The notes below the pieces were generated by a model. The model worked only from the letters and a program-made list of their open reading frames with translations, was not told the origin of the DNA and made no database searches. This document shows positions 63,745-64,000 of a stretch of 64,000 nucleotides of DNA, piece after piece. The DNA comes from Cognatiyoonia sediminum (GTDB taxonomy: Bacteria > Pseudomonadota > Alphaproteobacteria > Rhodobacterales > Rhodobacteraceae): assembly GCF_900129845.1 (NCBI RefSeq), contig NZ_FQXB01000001.1, forward strand, positions 496,001 through 560,000, written 5' to 3'. Position numbers and translations under genes: made by a program. Positions within the stretch are counted from its first letter, which is position 1, and every line of letters starts with the position of its first letter.

Positions 63745-64000
63745 TTAGAACGGAATTTCGTCGTCCATGTCGCGGCCACCGCCGCCGCCAGAGTTTCCGG
63801 ACGGTCCACTTTCGTAGCCGCCACCACTATCGTAGCCACCACCGCTGCCATAACCACCACTGCTACCACCATAGCTACCACCGCCTTCACCGCGACTGTC
63901 GAGCATTGTGAGGGTACCATTGAGGCCCTGCAGCACAACTTCGGTCGAGTATCGATCTTGACCGGATTGGTCCTGCCATTTGCGAGTCTGCAGCTTACCT
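63745..64000 (-). CDS. ssb: Single-stranded DNA-binding protein, 3' end
   Basis: The minus-strand frame ends at 63745 and runs off the right edge, giving about 85 residues. [20 protein letters not shown] is the end of the OB fold; a Gly/Ser-rich linker follows; and MDDEIPF is the conserved C-terminal tip that binds partner proteins. SSB coats single-stranded DNA in replication and repair. It is cut by the window edge, not broken. Confidence 0.95.
   Translation of the reverse strand, partial: GKLQTRKWQDQSGQDRYSTEVVLQGLNGTLTMLDSRGEGGGSYGGSSGGYGSGGGYDSGGGYESGPSGNSGGGGGRDMDDEIPF

Overview
The window looks like a piece of chromosome from a marine alphaproteobacterium of the family Rhodobacteraceae (Roseobacter group). 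The signs are: a circularly permuted two-piece tmRNA gene; an iscR-suf cluster with an IscR that lacks the usual cysteine ligands; SspB, DUF4167, DUF4169, DUF1194 and IalB family proteins typical of alphaproteobacteria; an ornithine-lipid acyltransferase; and an lptF-lptG-lptD-surA-pdxA-rsmA operon. Coding density is high and start/stop overlaps (ATGA, TAATG, TAGTG) are frequent. I see no insertion sequence, prophage, CRISPR array or rRNA, so this is mostly housekeeping DNA with a few accessory genes.

Layout. 1-5.2 kb: tail of a probable RNase E, a lipoprotein, an L,D-transpeptidase, tusA, ccdA, then a translationally coupled alpha/beta-hydrolase-like membrane protein and cytochrome P450. 5.2-9.5 kb (minus): a ribbon-helix-helix protein, a DUF4169 protein and fumC (one coupled operon), sspB, chrA, a DUF1194 protein. 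9.7-12.9 kb: a lipoprotein, ssrA on the minus strand, a KefB-like antiporter, msrB. 12.9-24.3 kb: olsB, an Uup-like ABC-F protein, an iron-binding protein gene, mazG, an M20 amidohydrolase, two tandem agmatinase-family genes, prfA-prmC, a DUF4167 protein. 24.3-31.7 kb (minus): rsmA, pdxA, surA, lptD, lptG, lptF, i.e. outer-membrane biogenesis plus ribosome and vitamin B6 genes. 31.8-41 kb: pepA-holC, an aspartic protease, marC, a second ABC-F gene, ndk, a structured non-coding interval, and a minus-strand run of small genes (DUF4112, TfoX C-terminal domain, HD hydrolase, Imm26-like, alpha/beta hydrolase).

41-49.7 kb holds the iron-sulfur assembly cluster iscR, iscS-like, sufB, three or four small membrane or unknown genes, sufC, sufD, two YIP1-family genes and sufS, read as one unit with mostly overlapping junctions. 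A tRNA-Arg(CCG) follows. 49.9-56.1 kb: a secreted-protein gene broken by an in-frame stop, a DUF882 protein, a YcbB-like L,D-transpeptidase, lpxD with a dedicated acyl carrier protein and ketoacyl synthase, ialB. 56.1-64 kb: a candidate small RNA, a HerA-like ATPase, a CNNM/CorC protein, xerD with a 506-residue periplasmic protein and a 50-residue membrane protein upstream, aroK-aroB, and the 3' end of ssb.

Points most worth attention: two candidate small RNAs (37.5-37.86 kb and 56.19-56.25 kb), the uncharacterised membrane proteins inside the suf operon, the coupled hydrolase-P450 pair, the cysteine-poor IscR with palindromes in its promoter region, and several genes under 60 codons that standard ORF cut-offs miss. 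I did not find a clear-cut novel multi-gene defence or biosynthetic system.
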